A model generated the notes under the pieces. The model saw nothing but the letters and a program-made list of their open reading frames with translations. It did not search any database and had not been told where the DNA came from. Positions 1 through 8,057 of a DNA stretch of 22,969 nt are shown piece by piece. The DNA comes from a virus. Both the position numbers and the translations under genes were made by a program. How positions within the stretch are numbered: position 1 is the stretch's first letter; every line of letters starts with the position of its first letter. Location: the IMG/VR virus record IMGVR_UViG_3300005617_000173, positions 1-22,969 of that record, one strand, 5' to 3'.

Positions 1-2177
1 GCTGCGTTCGGGCCAGCGATACCGTGATCCGAGACGACGTCCTCCTGAGCGAGGCCGGTCGTGAGGTCGGTGTCGTTCTCGCTGGGCAAGTAGTTCACCC
101 GCTTGATCGACTCCTCCATCCCGACGAGCAGCGAGGCGTTGACGGATCGGATGTAGGTGATCTTGTCCTTCTTGCCAGTGTTGAAGACGATCTGGTACGG
201 CTTCGGCCAGCACTCGATGTCGCCCGGAAGCGACCAGTGGAGGGCCGTCTCGTTGTTGGCGTCGTTGATGACGAGCGAGCCACGGAAGAAGTCGCCAGTG
301 GTGCAGCCCCCCGGGGCCAGTGCAGCCGGATCGGAGGCGGTCGTGCCGACCTGATCTCGGTAGGTCACGATCCGGTAAGGGACGCCTCGGGTGACGGTCG
401 TACCCCAGTGAACGAGGACGCCGACCGAGTCGATGAACAGCTTCTGCGGCTTCTCGGTCCCCTTCTTCGCGATGCACAGCTTGAAGCCAGCCGCGAACTC
501 TGCGGCCGTCCATGCGACGCCCATCGGGTCGCCGGGCCCGCCATGGTAGTGCGTGTCGGTCTTGGGCGAGAGGTTTCCGAAGGAGATGTTGCTCTTCTTT
601 CCGGTGGCACTCACGAGGTAGACGTAGTACTCGCCACCGATCGCAAGGGTCGAGCCGGGCAGGAAGGAGAAGCTGGAGTAGCCCCGGACACGGATCGAGA
701 CGCCAGAGACGGGCCGAGTCGACCATGGGGAGGCCGTGATGAAGGCCGCGCCGGTCTGCTCGCAGGTCCAGAGGGCACCAGAGCCGAGGAAGTCGGCCGC
801 ATCCCGTGCGACGCCGCCCTCGGTGTAGCCGGAGGTCGAGACGCCGACCGAGTTGGTGTCGGGCTTGCCGAGCATGTTCGCAGCGTTCGTCCACTCGACC
901 TTACCATCTGCGGCAGCGGTCGTCGTGTTCGGGTACATCCAGCCCTGCGTGCTGCTCGCGTCGTAGATGTCGATGTTCTGCGACTCTCCGTACTTGGTCG
1001 TGGTCGTTGCCTCGGCGATGGCAGCCCGGCGGACCCGACGGAAGGTCGAGATGTCGGGCGGGGTCGAGGCATCGGTCGTGGCGGTCGACATGTAGACGCC
1101 CCAGTGGGTCGCCAGCTTGCCGACGCCACCGTTGTTGACAGCGCCACCGTTCGGGGTCGTGAGACGGACGCCGTTCGTCAGGGCCGTGACGTTGATAGCG
1201 ATCGGCTTGCCGGCCTGAAGGACGTTCGACTGTCCCTCGGTCTGGGCGAGGTATGCGCCCTCGGCGATGTCGATGTCCTGTCCGTGCTCGTCCTGACGGC
1301 CATAGATTTCCGTGAGGACGAACCAGTAGACGCCGATGCCGAGCGAGGCGGGCCATGCGTAGGTGTCGGTGCCGCCGCCCGGGATCGTGCCCGAGAGGAG
1401 CGTCAGGCTGAACTGCTGCGTGACCGGGTCGAGACCGACCGGCCGCATACAGAGGGCTTCGGTGCCGGCCGAACCCGAGGTGGTCGTGAGGGCACGCCAT
1501 TCGAGCCGGTACGGGACGCCGTTGCCGAGCCAGAGGAAGTAGGTCGAGCCGTAGAAGACGCCGCCCAGAATCTCGTTGACGCTCGGGATTCCGGTCGTGG
1601 CATTGTCGGCCAGAGTCTGACTGACGCCTCGGTCGAGCGCGATCGTACACGTACCACCACCGGGGGCCACGTCGAAGGTGAGCGTGGCGTAGTAGTTGCC
1701 GGAGGGGCTACCGACGGCCGTAACACGGGCGACGGCAGTGACGGACGCGCTGGCCGAGATGAAGTGGACGATCGTGCCGACCGCGTCGGCCGTGAAGGGA
1801 GCGCCGGTCGTGGCCGTGAAGGTCGTGCTGGAGACGGAGCCAGCGACCGAGCCCGCGCCGCTGACCTCGTTGAAGAGCATGGAGCCGCTGGCGAACGTCG
1901 AGGAGTTGGCAGGGCCCGTGTAGACCTTGGTTCCGACGTAGGCGAGCAACTGCGAGTCGTGCTTGGCGAAGGGGCAGAACTTCAGGCCCTTGACCGGAGA
2001 CGATGCGCCCAGAGTTGCGAAGTTGAGGTTGACACGTCCCGGCGCACGCCAGATCGCGGGGTCCTTGTCCCGGTAGATGCAGTCGTCGCCACGCTGAATC
2101 TCGCCCGGCTGAAGCATCCAGCCCGGACGGGCGGTCACGACGCCGCCATTCATGTATTCGGTGACTGCTCTGCTCAT
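1..2177 (-). CDS. Large podovirus-type tail protein, C-terminus cut by window edge
   Basis: About 725 codons stay open from an ATG at 2175-2177 to the left edge, so the C-terminus is missing. The start has GAGGT a few bases upstream, overlapping the stop of the adaptor gene. The N-terminus (residues about 15-45) reads RPGWMLQPGEIQ, then a Cys-Ile-Tyr-Arg segment and a RAPGRVNLN stretch. This is the kind of opening found in large virion proteins built of beta-sheet repeats, where per-strand calibration loops precede a propeller-like body. The rest is rich in Thr, Gly, Ser and Val with regular aromatic strands and has no signal peptide or membrane segment. Its place directly after the tubular-tail adaptor suggests the tail tube or nozzle component, comparable in position to T7 gp12. 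The position argument is stronger than the sequence argument, so a fibre-like structural role is possible. Codon third positions are strongly G/C, as in the neighbours. Confidence 0.7.
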   Translation of the reverse strand, partial: MSRAVTEYMNGGVVTARPGWMLQPGEIQRGDDCIYRDKDPAIWRAPGRVNLNFATLGASSPVKGLKFCPFAKHDSQLLAYVGTKVYTGPANSSTFASGSMLFNEVSGAGSVAGSVSSTTFTATTGAPFTADAVGTIVHFISASASVTAVARVTAVGSPSGNYYATLTFDVAPGGGTCTIALDRGVSQTLADNATTGIPSVNEILGGVFYGSTYFLWLGNGVPYRLEWRALTTTSGSAGTEALCMRPVGLDPVTQQFSLTLLSGTIPGGGTDTYAWPASLGIGVYWFVLTEIYGRQDEHGQDIDIAEGAYLAQTEGQSNVLQAGKPIAINVTALTNGVRLTTPNGGAVNNGGVGKLATHWGVYMSTATTDASTPPDISTFRRVRRAAIAEATTTTKYGESQNIDIYDASSTQGWMYPNTTTAAADGKVEWTNAANMLGKPDTNSVGVSTSGYTEGGVARDAADFLGSGALWTCEQTGAAFITASPWSTRPVSGVSIRVRGYSSFSFLPGSTLAIGGEYYVYLVSATGKKSNISFGNLSPKTDTHYHGGPGDPMGVAWTAAEFAAGFKLCIAKKGTEKPQKLFIDSVGVLVHWGTTVTRGVPYRIVTYRDQVGTTASDPAALAPGGCTTGDFFRGSLVINDANNETALHWSLPGDIECWPKPYQIVFNTGKKDKITYIRSVNASLLVGMEESIKRVNYLPSENDTDLTTGLAQEDVVSDHGIAGPNA

Positions 2178-2181
2178 CGGG

Positions 2182-3117
2182 TTACCTCATTTCGTCGAAT
2201 GCGCCATTGCCCCAGAGACGCCGGTTCATCATGGGCGACTCGTAGCTCGCCTTCATGCACTGGTCGACGTCGTTGTCTTCGCTCGGCTCCATGTCGTTCT
2301 CACGGGCCGCCTCGGCACCATCGGCAACGCTCTTCAGGAACGCGGCCGGGTTGTCCTTGGCCGCCTTGTTCGCAACGAGCAGTCCGCGCGCGTAGTCGAG
2401 GAACTGGTAGAGCAGATCGTCCGGGACGTCGATGTAGGTGCCGGTCGTGTTGAACTTCCGGTAGTAGCGGGCGAGGAGCGTGTCGGCCGTGTCGGGGACA
2501 CAGTCGAACGCGAGCCGCTGGGTGCCGAAGTTCTGGGTCTGGTCCGAGTACGGGTTGTAGGTCGTGTACTCGGAGGGAGTGCCTCGCTGGGTCGTGTTGG
2601 CGTTGTTCCGGTCCCAGTACCGACGATCACGCTTCGTGAGGACACGCTGGTTCGTCACCATCATGAGCGTGTACATCGAGTTGAAGTCGTTCGGGAGGGC
2701 GTAGTCGTTCGTGCCCGCCACGATCGGGATCGTCTGGTTCCACGTCGCCGTAGTCGTGCTGCTCGCCGAGGCCGTGCCGTCGACCGTGATGCTGGTGACG
2801 ACGCCGTCGGTGCCTCGCGTGACTGCGGTGACCGTCACGGTGCCGGTGAAGGAGGGATTCGTGAAGGTCATGCCGACGTTGACGAAGTCGAGGTCACCCG
2901 CCGTCACGGGCGTCACGGTCGTGTTGCTGGCCGTGGTGATCGAGATGGCGAAGGGCTTCGTGGTGTCCTTCAGGAGGAAGGACCAGAACTGCTTGGCCTG
3001 CCAGTCCTGATAGGCCCGAAGGATGGCCTCGCCAGCCTCGTCCTGCGACTCTTGGGAACCTGTGCCGCCCAGCACGCGGCTGACGTACAGCTTCCCATTG
3101 ACGGTGGTCATGCTCAT
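2182..3117 (-). CDS. Head-to-tail adaptor / tail tubular protein A-like
   Basis: A 311-residue protein. The first Met and a second at residue 3 are both possible starts; GAGGTAA lies just upstream, inside the stop of the glycosyltransferase gene. Residues about 20-55 (EAILRAYQDWQAKQFWSFLL) and the C-terminal half (DYALPNDF, a YYRKFN motif, then IDVPDDLLYQFLDYARGLL) follow the pattern of phage adaptor proteins. In those proteins a helical bundle sits under the portal and a conserved 'pd.l...l..yA...l' helix follows a YYR motif. Residues about 56-127 are an extra Thr/Val-rich beta segment between the first helices and the rest, longer than in the compact adaptors of this class. The product probably joins the portal to the tail. 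Adaptor identity is fairly likely; assignment to a T7 gp11-like or P22 gp4-like branch is open. Confidence 0.65.
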   Translation of the reverse strand: MSMTTVNGKLYVSRVLGGTGSQESQDEAGEAILRAYQDWQAKQFWSFLLKDTTKPFAISITTASNTTVTPVTAGDLDFVNVGMTFTNPSFTGTVTVTAVTRGTDGVVTSITVDGTASASSTTTATWNQTIPIVAGTNDYALPNDFNSMYTLMMVTNQRVLTKRDRRYWDRNNANTTQRGTPSEYTTYNPYSDQTQNFGTQRLAFDCVPDTADTLLARYYRKFNTTGTYIDVPDDLLYQFLDYARGLLVANKAAKDNPAAFLKSVADGAEAARENDMEPSEDNDVDQCMKASYESPMMNRRLWGNGAFDEMR

Positions 3118-3120
3118 GGG

Positions 3121-4398
3121 TTACCTCGGGATGGGCGTCCCCAGCCGCTTGATGTCGGCGAAGGAAGGCTTCACGATGGAGGGCTTGCCGAGATCGCGCG
3201 TATGCTTGGCACGGGTCTCGGAGTAGAACTGATGGAGGGCCGGAATGGTCGCCTCGGGAGTGCGGTTGGCGAGGACCCAACGCTTCGCTTCTTGGCCTAG
3301 CCGGGCCCGCAGAGGGGCGTCCTCGATCAACCGCGACAGCTTCTGGACGAACTCTTCCGGGCTGTTGTAGAGCAGGCCGGTGACGCCGTCCTCGATCTCC
3401 TGATAGGGGCCGACATTCGCCGCGAGCGTTGCCTCGGGGCGTTTCCACACGACCGACTCGTACCACTTGATCGCCGACTTGCATCGGTTGAAGAGGTTGT
3501 CGGAGAGCGGGCAGAGGTTGATGTCGATGTTCAGCAGGCCGCGCTTCAGCTTGTAGGCCTCGTACGGCTTCCACTGGTGGTGCTCGATCTGCGAGTCGGG
3601 GATCACGTCGTGAATCCACGAGAAGTACTCACCGAAGAGGACGATCTTGACCTTCGGGTACTTCTTGCAGACGGCCGCGAGCGCATCCTTGAGCGGGTAC
3701 CAGTCCGGGAGGTGCGACTGGCCGCCCTGCCAGAGGATGCGGATCGAGTCGTCCGTGCGGACGATCTCGTGCTGCTCGTAGTCCTCGGGCACGACCGTGT
3801 TCGGGAAGAAGTGAACGGCCTGCGCCCCGACCACTTCCTTGAAGTAGCGGGCCAGAACCGGCGAGGCAGCGGTGACGCCATGGCACTCGCGGATGATCTC
3901 GTGGCGGACCTTCATGTCGAAGAGGTTCCGCTCGATGTCGAAGACGACGTTCTCGTCGTGGGTCCGCTGGTCGACGATCTCGGTGACCTTGCCATTGCCG
4001 AGCGGGACCACGAGGCCCTCGCCCGGTTCGAGCAGGTAGCCGTCCATGTCGCGGGTACCCATCGTCAGGTAGGCCGAGTTGAACGGATGGACGAAGTCGT
4101 TGTTGTCGTCGTGATCGTAGAAGATCGTCGGGGGATAGAGGTCGTTCCCCTGACGGACGTTCGGACGGATTTCCTTGAGCGTCTGGATGCGGTGCAGTGC
4201 CCGGGTGCCGGCCCATGCGTAGAAGAGGGCGTAGTTGGCGTGCGTGAGCGCGATGTTCGAGTTGCGTGTGCCGCCCTTGTCCACGAACCAGTCGCACAGG
4301 TCCAGCTTGGTCATCTGCGAGGTGGGGACTTGGATGCGGTAGTAAGGGCACGCGCCCGGCCGCATGATGTCGATCGTCCAACCGTACTGCTTCGCCAT
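3121..4398 (-). CDS. GT4-like glycosyltransferase (GT-B fold)
   Basis: A 425-residue protein whose ATG is preceded by GAAAGGAG at good spacing. The C-terminal half has the donor-binding pattern of GT-B enzymes. It starts with RILWQGG (220-226) followed by a WYPLKDAL helix and KIVLFGEY (251-258). It continues with KSAIKWYE (307-314) and NVGPYQEIEDGVTGLLYNS (328-346), then a helical end (EEFVQKLSRLIEDAPLR). E314 and E334 sit where GT4 enzymes place residues that bind the nucleotide sugar. The N-terminal half has a Rossmann-like acceptor domain with a DHDDNND run (95-101). Such enzymes move a sugar from an activated donor to an acceptor; the sugar and acceptor cannot be read here. The gene lies inside the tail module, so glycosylation of virion proteins or of the host surface are both possible. 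Family assignment is strong and substrate is unknown. Confidence 0.85.
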   Translation of the reverse strand: MAKQYGWTIDIMRPGACPYYRIQVPTSQMTKLDLCDWFVDKGGTRNSNIALTHANYALFYAWAGTRALHRIQTLKEIRPNVRQGNDLYPPTIFYDHDDNNDFVHPFNSAYLTMGTRDMDGYLLEPGEGLVVPLGNGKVTEIVDQRTHDENVVFDIERNLFDMKVRHEIIRECHGVTAASPVLARYFKEVVGAQAVHFFPNTVVPEDYEQHEIVRTDDSIRILWQGGQSHLPDWYPLKDALAAVCKKYPKVKIVLFGEYFSWIHDVIPDSQIEHHQWKPYEAYKLKRGLLNIDINLCPLSDNLFNRCKSAIKWYESVVWKRPEATLAANVGPYQEIEDGVTGLLYNSPEEFVQKLSRLIEDAPLRARLGQEAKRWVLANRTPEATIPALHQFYSETRAKHTRDLGKPSIVKPSFADIKRLGTPIPR

Positions 4399-4410
4399 GG
4401 AAGGCTCCTT

Positions 4411-4845
4411 TCAGTTCAGCTTGATCTTACCGCGCAGGTCGCACGGCACGCCCGATTGTTCGAGCATTTCGATGACAGCGTAGAAGAACGGCTTGTTCAA
4501 CTGGAGCCGCCCATCGATCGTCTTGTATAGCTGGCCGTCGTCCATCAGTTCACCGGACGCCTCGTCGTAACGGGCGAACATGCCGAGGATCAGAGCCCAC
4601 GTTGCCTCGGAGACGCGGGCGACGTGCTGGAACTGACGGGTCGGATCGAACCCGTCAGCCCTTGAGTACTTGCCAAGCTGGGAGAGCGTCTGCTGCATGT
4701 TCCGGTACTCGACGAGCCCGTCACGCATCGCCTTCTCCTTGGCGACATGCTCCTGTGCCAGCTTGAGGCCGTCGGTAGCGAAGTCCATCTGCTGCCTGAT
4801 CCCGGCCTTGATGCGGGTGACTTTCAGTTCACCACTGGTGCTCAT
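4411..4845 (-). CDS. Hypothetical helical protein of the tail module
   Basis: A 144-residue protein. The chosen ATG (4843-4845) has AAAGGA upstream, inside the last codons of the adhesin-like gene, and begins MSTSGELKVTRIKAG. An upstream in-frame Met at 4932 would extend into that gene and give a Ser/Arg/Pro-rich shadow sequence, so it was rejected. The protein looks mainly helical, with a charged stretch (residues about 15-45, QEHVAKEKAMRDGLVEY) that could form a coiled coil. A hydrophobic segment near 77-86 contains WALILGMFARY. The stop TGA lies next to the Shine-Dalgarno sequence of the GT4 gene (TGAAAGGAG), so the two genes are probably translated together. No family was recognised; a minor virion or chaperone protein is a guess from position only. 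Confidence 0.75.
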   Translation of the reverse strand: MSTSGELKVTRIKAGIRQQMDFATDGLKLAQEHVAKEKAMRDGLVEYRNMQQTLSQLGKYSRADGFDPTRQFQHVARVSEATWALILGMFARYDEASGELMDDGQLYKTIDGRLQLNKPFFYAVIEMLEQSGVPCDLRGKIKLN

Positions 4846-4846
4846 G

Positions 4847-5968
4847 TTACGAGTCCTTTCTCCAGTAGACCGCCTGCTTGTTGTAGGTGGTCCGCACGGA
4901 GGCCATGTTCGTGAAGGTGACGACGACGTCAACTCCTGTCGATGGCACGGTGTAGGGGATGTCGACCGGCGTGTCGTTGGTCGTTCGGGCGTAGGTCGCG
5001 GACTGATCGACCCCGTTGATGGCGACGTGAGTGACCCGGTTGCCGGGTGTCGGCCGGGCAGTGATGGTCAGGACGTCGCCCGTGTGGACCGTGGTCGGGA
5101 TGCCCGAGATGGTTCCGGTCGTCGCCTGCCCTGTGGGCGGTGCGGTGACGGTCACGGCCGAGGCACCATTGCCCGCTGCGACCGTCGAAAAGGCGACCGT
5201 GTGGTCCGCATTCGAGACGATGTCGTAGTAGCCGTTGGTTCGGGCAGTGGTTACGGCCGAGTTGCCGATCGTGACGCCATCGAGCAGGATGTTGTCGAGT
5301 GAGTAGCCGTTGGCAACCGTCAGGGTGATCCGGAGGGTCGCACCGTCGTTCACCGTGTTCGCGCCAGTATGATCGGACGTGACGTGAGCATCGCTCATCG
5401 TTGCGGTGATCGTATGGGCAGCCGGCGCTACGTCGGCATAGGTGATCGCGACATAGACCGAGGTCCCGGCTGCGAGCGAGAGGTTGCAGGCGATCCAGAG
5501 AGCGTTGCCGGTGTTGCCGCTGCTCAGAGGTGTGCCGGAACAGACGATCGTGCGGGTGAAGGTCGTGAAGACGGCGTGCGTCGCACTGATCTCGTTCGCG
5601 GCGAGAGCAGCATTGCCGTGGTTCGGGCCTCCCCCGTCCGTCGTGCTGATCCACTCGTGCCCCGCCGAGTCGATCAGCGAACAGGCGAAATACGTGCCGT
5701 TGTTTGTGACGTCGACGTTGTCATTGAGGAGTGCAGCGATCTTGATAGTGACGATGTACGTGGCACCGGGCGTGATCGTCCCATCGAGGCCGAACTTGGT
5801 CGGGTTGCTACCGTTGCCACCGTTGACGTTGGCAGTGATGTAGGAGGTGATCCCGTCGTCCGACGCGAGTGCTGCCGCGTTCGTTCCGCCGATACCACTA
5901 CCGCCAGTGCCGGTACGCGGTGGGTCCCACGCAGCGAGGATGTCGCTGTTGGTATGAAGCGCGGTCAT
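4847..5968 (-). CDS. Virion surface protein with beta-repeat (adhesin-like) domains
   Basis: A 373-residue protein that looks entirely beta-rich. The ATG has AGAGGTGA upstream. Residues about 1-185 are Gly/Thr/Asn-rich (TNAAALASDDGITSYITANV, then GATYIVTIKIAALL and TYFACSLIDSAG). They look like a jelly-roll or carbohydrate-binding type module. Residues about 187-265 and 275-350 look like two bacterial Ig-like or InlB-type repeats. Each has a 'dG.tl.iT...a..GY.ldnil.DGv' strand pattern followed by a V.ADHTVAFS- or VDVVVTFTN-type strand. These folds are common in phage decoration proteins and fibres. A role in binding sugars or other surface structures outside the virion is inferred. It lies just upstream of the glycosyltransferase block, so it may be the substrate of the glycosyltransferases. 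No catalytic residues or signal peptide are seen. Confidence 0.7.
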   Translation of the reverse strand: MTALHTNSDILAAWDPPRTGTGGSGIGGTNAAALASDDGITSYITANVNGGNGSNPTKFGLDGTITPGATYIVTIKIAALLNDNVDVTNNGTYFACSLIDSAGHEWISTTDGGGPNHGNAALAANEISATHAVFTTFTRTIVCSGTPLSSGNTGNALWIACNLSLAAGTSVYVAITYADVAPAAHTITATMSDAHVTSDHTGANTVNDGATLRITLTVANGYSLDNILLDGVTIGNSAVTTARTNGYYDIVSNADHTVAFSTVAAGNGASAVTVTAPPTGQATTGTISGIPTTVHTGDVLTITARPTPGNRVTHVAINGVDQSATYARTTNDTPVDIPYTVPSTGVDVVVTFTNMASVRTTYNKQAVYWRKDS

Positions 5969-5983
5969 TGGTTCACCTCTGGA

Positions 5984-6166
5984 TTACGCGCCGCGAACTT
6001 TCTTCAGCGCAGGGTTCTTCGCCTTCGCAGCCGGGGACGCCTTGCGTGCCGCAGCCGCGATCATCGCGCGTCCAGCCTCGATGGATTCGCCTTCGCCAGC
6101 CGCAGCCTTCTCCGCCGCAGCCTCGAAGCCGATGTGCTTCGTGGGGTTGCCTCGTTTGCTTGCCAT
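5984..6166 (-). CDS. Small Lys/Ala-rich basic protein
   Basis: A 60-residue protein with a good Shine-Dalgarno sequence (GGGGGAG) that overlaps the stop of the gene before, and an ATG start. It is rich in Ala, Lys and Arg, with a helical run from about residue 15 to 50 (EAAAEKAAAGEGESIEAGRA). The basic composition and the place in the structural region would suit a nucleic-acid-binding or internal head protein, but no family was recognised. The tight spacing (1 base to the upstream stop) puts it in one transcript with its neighbours. Its codon usage matches the rest of the block. Confidence 0.7.
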   Translation of the reverse strand: MASKRGNPTKHIGFEAAAEKAAAGEGESIEAGRAMIAAAARKASPAAKAKNPALKKVRGA

Positions 6167-6167
6167 G

Positions 6168-6416
6168 TTACTTCTCCCCCTTGAACGCCTTGTGCAGGCG
6201 CTTGATGTGGGTGCGGGCCTCCTCCATGCCGGGCTTCTCGGAGCGAAGGTGCTTCGGGAGCAACTTCTCGCCGCTGCCAGCGTGGGGCTTGCGGGCCTGA
6301 TCTTGCAGAGCGTAGAGGGCCGAATGCATCTCGGACGCCATCTGCTCGTGCGGTTCCATTTCCATCCCGGGCCCGCACGCCATCGCGTCGGACACCGGGC
6401 TCTTGCGCTTCGCCAT
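6168..6416 (-). CDS. Small Met-rich protein of the head region
   Basis: An 82-residue protein. The ATG follows AAGGAG that lies inside the last codons of the gene before (Lys-Glu-Tyr-stop). The sequence opens MAKRKSPVSDAMACGPGMEM, has a Met/His-rich middle, and ends with a Lys-rich helix (EEARTHIKRLHKAFKGEK). It is basic at both ends and has no membrane segment or Cys pair. Function unknown. Its position between the capsid and tail genes suggests a small virion or assembly protein. Confidence 0.7.
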   Translation of the reverse strand: MAKRKSPVSDAMACGPGMEMEPHEQMASEMHSALYALQDQARKPHAGSGEKLLPKHLRSEKPGMEEARTHIKRLHKAFKGEK

Positions 6417-6419
6417 GGC

Positions 6420-6650
6420 CTAGTACTCCTTCAGCGGCGCAGCCTTGTTGGCCTTGCGCGCCTTCGACACGGCCATCTTCGCCGTATCCTTGTTCTTCGC
6501 CCCGGCGACGTATGCCGCCTCGGTGGCGTTCATGTCCGTGCCCTTGGGGCCGAACAGGGTCTGGTCGATCGCGGGATCGCCGGTCGACTCGACGGGAGCC
6601 GCATAGTTGCCCACGCGGGCGGTGTTCACGGTCGGGTCCTTACGGGCCAT
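6420..6650 (-). CDS. Small hypothetical protein
   Basis: A 76-residue protein. The ATG at 6648-6650 (MARKDPTVNTARVG) is the more likely start because the previous gene's TAG ends at 6652 and a GGGGTG-type sequence lies just upstream. An in-frame Met at 6692 would overlap that gene and was not used. The protein begins with a Pro/Gly/Asp-rich loop region and ends with a Lys/Ala-rich helix (AKMAVSKARKANKAAPLKEY). No known domain. It belongs to the run of four small proteins between the capsid and the adhesin-like gene. Confidence 0.65.
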   Translation of the reverse strand: MARKDPTVNTARVGNYAAPVESTGDPAIDQTLFGPKGTDMNATEAAYVAGAKNKDTAKMAVSKARKANKAAPLKEY

Positions 6651-6651
6651 G

Positions 6652-6918
6652 CTAGCACCCCGGCTTGGCAGGCCACGGATTCTGACCGCCACGGTTGTCG
6701 GCGACGCGCTTGTCGACGCCGTCCGCGAAGGAGGGCATGGCGACGGTCTTCTGGTCGCCGTCGTTGGCAGTCATCGGAGCATCGATCATCATGTTGGCCT
6801 TTTCGAGGTTGTCCATGTTGACGCCGATCGGCTGCGGAAGATTGTCGATGCCATCGATGACGGGCGGCAGGTCCTTGTCGCTCGACGTGATGATGTACGG
6901 ATTCTTTCTGCTACCCAT
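6652..6918 (-). CDS. Small hypothetical protein downstream of the capsid gene
   Basis: An 88-residue protein. The ATG at 6916-6918 (MGSRKNPYIITSSDKDLPPV) is preceded by GAGGTGA at good spacing. The in-frame start at 6966 would run through the terminator hairpin after the capsid gene, so it was rejected. The protein is acidic to neutral and rich in Asn, Asp and Met. Its middle (IDNLPQPIGVNMDNLEKANM) and end (GGQNPWPAKPGC) show no recognised motif. It is the first gene after the capsid terminator and may be transcribed less than the capsid. Confidence 0.7.
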   Translation of the reverse strand: MGSRKNPYIITSSDKDLPPVIDGIDNLPQPIGVNMDNLEKANMMIDAPMTANDGDQKTVAMPSFADGVDKRVADNRGGQNPWPAKPGC

Positions 6919-6927
6919 TGTCACCTC

Positions 6928-6964
6928 AGACAAGAAAGGGGGCCGGGCCATCGACCCAGCCCCC
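6928..6964 (-). terminator. Intrinsic terminator after the capsid gene
   Basis: Read leftward, a 10-bp GC-rich stem (arms 6955-6964 and 6938-6947, one G-U wobble, 7-base loop) is followed by TTTCTTGT. It lies between the capsid stop (6990) and the next ATG (6918). It would terminate or attenuate transcription after the capsid gene. The U-tract is short, so partial read-through is expected. Confidence 0.65.
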
Positions 6965-6989
6965 ATTTCAGGTTGCAGAGGCGTCAGCC

Positions 6990-8027
6990 TTAGCTGACGG
7001 CGCTCTTGTTGTTCACGCCGACGATTCGGCCGTTCGCCTTCTCGTTCAGCACCTCCAGCGTCACTTCCCCGACCACGAGGCCAGCGACGGAGTCACCGCG
7101 CTTGCCCACGAGTTCGTGCGACATCGGACGGAGCCACGCGAGACGGTTGATCGCCCGCGACAGGAAGAACATCTGGCCGCCCGTGTTCGTCGCCGAACCG
7201 GTCGCGGTCGTGGTGTTCGTCGACTCGGGCACCCACCGATCGAGAACGATCTGGATGAGGCCGAAGTCACTGTCGTAGAAGTCGATCGCACCGACCAGCT
7301 TCTTGTCCACGGCCGCGATGTTGCGCGCGTGGGGGGTACCCGCCGCCGCTCCCGGAACCGTGAACGCACTGATCTGACGCTTCACCTTCGGGCTGACGTA
7401 CACCTGCTCGGGATTGCCACCCGCCGAGTAGATGCTGTTCAGCATCGAGTTGAAGTCGTACACGTCGACGATACCGTCGTGGGTCGCATCGGCGAGAGCA
7501 CCGGACGTACCGGCCGCACCCGCGAACGCGGAGTTCGTGGCGATGAAGGCCTGAAGACCCTTCATGACACGGCCACCCGCGCTGGACGACGTACCCGTCG
7601 AGGTCGTCAACTGACCGAACACGACCTTCTCCAGCTTGATCGCCAACTCCTTCGTGGCCTTCTGGACCTCGTAGGCGTAGCCGTCGGCGAAGCCGGCCGT
7701 ATCCACCGCGCGCTGGGACAGGGACATACCCACGTCCTTGCGGAGGATCATCGTGATGTTGAACTCACGGACCGGCGACACCTGCGTGTCGAGGGCCCAG
7801 TCAGCACCTTCCGCAGCGCCGGACAGGTCGGGCGTACCGAGCGTGTCCTTCAGCCACTGATGGTAGATGTGACGGCAACCAACCTTCGGAGCCTGCGACA
7901 CGAACGGCGTGTCGAAGGGCGAGATGTTGGTGATCTGCTCCAGCAAGTCCTCACGCGCGACACCGGACTTGAGGTCCGAGCCGTCGTACAGGTACGCGCC
8001 GAAGTTACCGGGGACTGCACCAGCCAT
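6990..8027 (-). CDS. Major capsid protein, SU10-like (DUF5309-type)
   Basis: A 345-residue protein with an ATG start. The order of features is that of the SU10/DUF5309 capsid family, which takes the HK97 fold. The N-terminus has ISPFDTPFVS (35-44) and a HQWLKDTL segment (56-63). It continues with REFNITMILRKDVGMSLSQRAVDTAG (87-112), an AYEVQKATKELAIKLEKVVF helix (118-137) and RVMKGLQAFIATN (153-165). After a variable loop come PEQVYVSPKVKRQISAF (206-222) and the C-terminal strands GLIQIVLDRWVP and GEVTLEVLNEKANGRI. It forms the icosahedral shell on the scaffold encoded just upstream. The leader carries a small hairpin (8040-8057), and a terminator follows the gene, so it is likely expressed at high level. 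Confident assignment. Confidence 0.9.
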   Translation of the reverse strand: MAGAVPGNFGAYLYDGSDLKSGVAREDLLEQITNISPFDTPFVSQAPKVGCRHIYHQWLKDTLGTPDLSGAAEGADWALDTQVSPVREFNITMILRKDVGMSLSQRAVDTAGFADGYAYEVQKATKELAIKLEKVVFGQLTTSTGTSSSAGGRVMKGLQAFIATNSAFAGAAGTSGALADATHDGIVDVYDFNSMLNSIYSAGGNPEQVYVSPKVKRQISAFTVPGAAAGTPHARNIAAVDKKLVGAIDFYDSDFGLIQIVLDRWVPESTNTTTATGSATNTGGQMFFLSRAINRLAWLRPMSHELVGKRGDSVAGLVVGEVTLEVLNEKANGRIVGVNNKSAVS

Positions 8028-8039
8028 TGTTGTATCCCC

Positions 8040-8057
8040 GCCAGCCTTTCTGCTGGC
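8040..8057 (-). promoter_or_regulatory. Leader hairpin upstream of capsid gene
   Basis: A perfect 6-bp inverted repeat (GCCAGC / GCTGGC, 6-base loop) lies 13 bases before the capsid ATG. Read leftward the loop is AGAAAG, and an AGAAAGG-type ribosome-binding sequence used elsewhere in this phage would be partly hidden in it. It has no following T-run, so it is not an intrinsic terminator. It could stabilise a processed capsid mRNA or modulate translation (inference). Confidence 0.45.

Noticed and set aside
24-2453. Rightward open frame of 809 codons
   Set aside because: It is antisense to the large tail gene and the end of the adaptor gene. It has no ribosome-binding site, its amino acids are Arg/Gly/Val-rich and its openness follows from G/C third positions on the other strand.
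3577-4530. Rightward open frame of 317 codons opposite the GT4 gene
   Set aside because: Shadow of the glycosyltransferase. Composition is Val/Asp/Arg-heavy without domain pattern, and no start signal is present.
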